From the NCBI RefSeq assembly GCF_004151105.1, contig NZ_PHRF01000089.1, positions 1 through 61,595 on the forward strand: a DNA stretch of 61,595 bases, in the 5' to 3' direction. The stretch comes from Streptomyces sp. L-9-10. GTDB taxonomy: Bacteria > Actinomycetota > Actinomycetes > Streptomycetales > Streptomycetaceae. The translations under genes were made by a program, and so were the position numbers. Within the stretch, counting starts at the first letter, position 1. Each line of letters opens with the position of its first letter. Positions 61,389 through 61,595 of this stretch are shown here, in pieces. A model generated the notes under the pieces. The model made no database searches. It was not told the origin of the DNA and saw nothing but the letters and a program-made list of their open reading frames with translations.

Positions 61389-61518
61389 CCTATCGGGCCA
61401 TCCCGCAAAGCGGGATATCGGCACTTAGCGAACAAGCACACTCTTCAATTGAGTACATACTGGTTCAACCGGTGCGACTGTTCGCAACCCGGGAACCACA
61501 CAGTGGACGCGAGCAACT
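61389..61518 (-). other. 23S-5S intergenic spacer
   Basis: 130-bp transcribed spacer, AT-richer than the genome; no tRNA in it. Confidence 0.6.
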
Positions 61519-61595
61519 GAGGACAAGCCCTCGGCCTATTAGTACCGGTCAACTCCACCAGTCACCTGGCTTCCATATCCGGCCTATCAACCCAG
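61519..61595 (-). rRNA. rrl: 23S ribosomal RNA, 3' end (partial)
   Basis: The minus strand reads GGTACTAATAGGCCGAGGG near 61523-61546, the conserved 3' end of actinobacterial 23S rRNA. The gene continues beyond the window; the exact mature end is uncertain by several bases. Confidence 0.9.

Noticed and set aside
61389..61518. tRNA in the rRNA spacer
   Set aside because: No cloverleaf or TTCGA-type arm is visible; the spacer is simply AT-richer processed sequence.

Overview
This is a window of a Streptomyces chromosome, or a very close relative. The support is very high GC with G/C-ending codons, GTG and TTG starts, four-base ATGA/GTGA/TTGA gene overlaps, a streptogrisin-type protease, several LLM flavin oxidoreductases, a WYL regulator, actinobacterial LexA and iron boxes, and a gene order (dnaE2, SepF paralogue, der-cmk-tyrA, scpAB-parA, ald, pyrG, recN-nadK-tlyA) that I recall from the core of Streptomyces chromosomes. 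Most of the window is core genome. I see no phage, insertion sequence, CRISPR array or tRNA.

Layout. 1-2.8 kb: the 3' end of a wall-anchored LPMO, a secreted lipase and the end of a mutasome pair. 2.8-6.5 kb: dnaE2 coupled to an ImuB-like protein under a near-perfect LexA box. 6.6-13.4 kb: a streptogrisin-like protease, then a four-gene operon (FAD/NAD(P) protein, two flavin monooxygenases, DUF1684). 13.8-20.7 kb: a DUF5685 protein with a strikingly Cys-rich tail, a SepF paralogue, an acyl-CoA dehydrogenase behind a perfect palindrome, a DHA2 efflux pump, a PAP2 phosphatase and an I78-type inhibitor. 21-24.9 kb: a WYL regulator and three uncharacterised genes.

25-29.6 kb: operon aroH-tyrA-cmk-plsC-der. 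29.8-32.5 kb: a RlaP-type nucleotidyltransferase facing a compact operon (small ORF, NrtR-like Nudix regulator, ADP-ribosylglycohydrolase) behind a NrtR-like operator; this is the most system-like accessory unit in the window. 32.6-37.4 kb: the chromosome-organisation operon parA-like, unknown, scpA, scpB, rluB. 37.8-46.6 kb: ald, a STAND/TPR ATPase with a substituted Walker A, an ADP-ribose pyrophosphatase-like Nudix, pyrG and a GH15 enzyme. 46.7-54.5 kb: a PucR regulator, a GT4 glycosyltransferase, recN, nadK, tlyA and an SCP2 protein. 54.6-59 kb: a divergent iron pair (ABC ATPase and siderophore-interacting reductase sharing one iron box), a NagD-like HAD phosphatase and a DUF1015 protein. 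59-61.6 kb: a very repetitive Arg/Asp/Gly-rich TPR protein directly downstream of an rRNA operon, whose 5S gene and 23S 3' end close the window on the minus strand.

The observations most worth following are: the NrtR/ADP-ribosylglycohydrolase/RlaP neighbourhood with its hairpin-bearing coupled small ORF (about 29.8-32.5 kb); the orphan 14-3-14 palindrome at about 16.97 kb; the Cys-rich DUF5685 tail; the RDD-repeat TPR protein beside rrn; and the tandem duplications that copy stop codons (der, RlaP-like gene).
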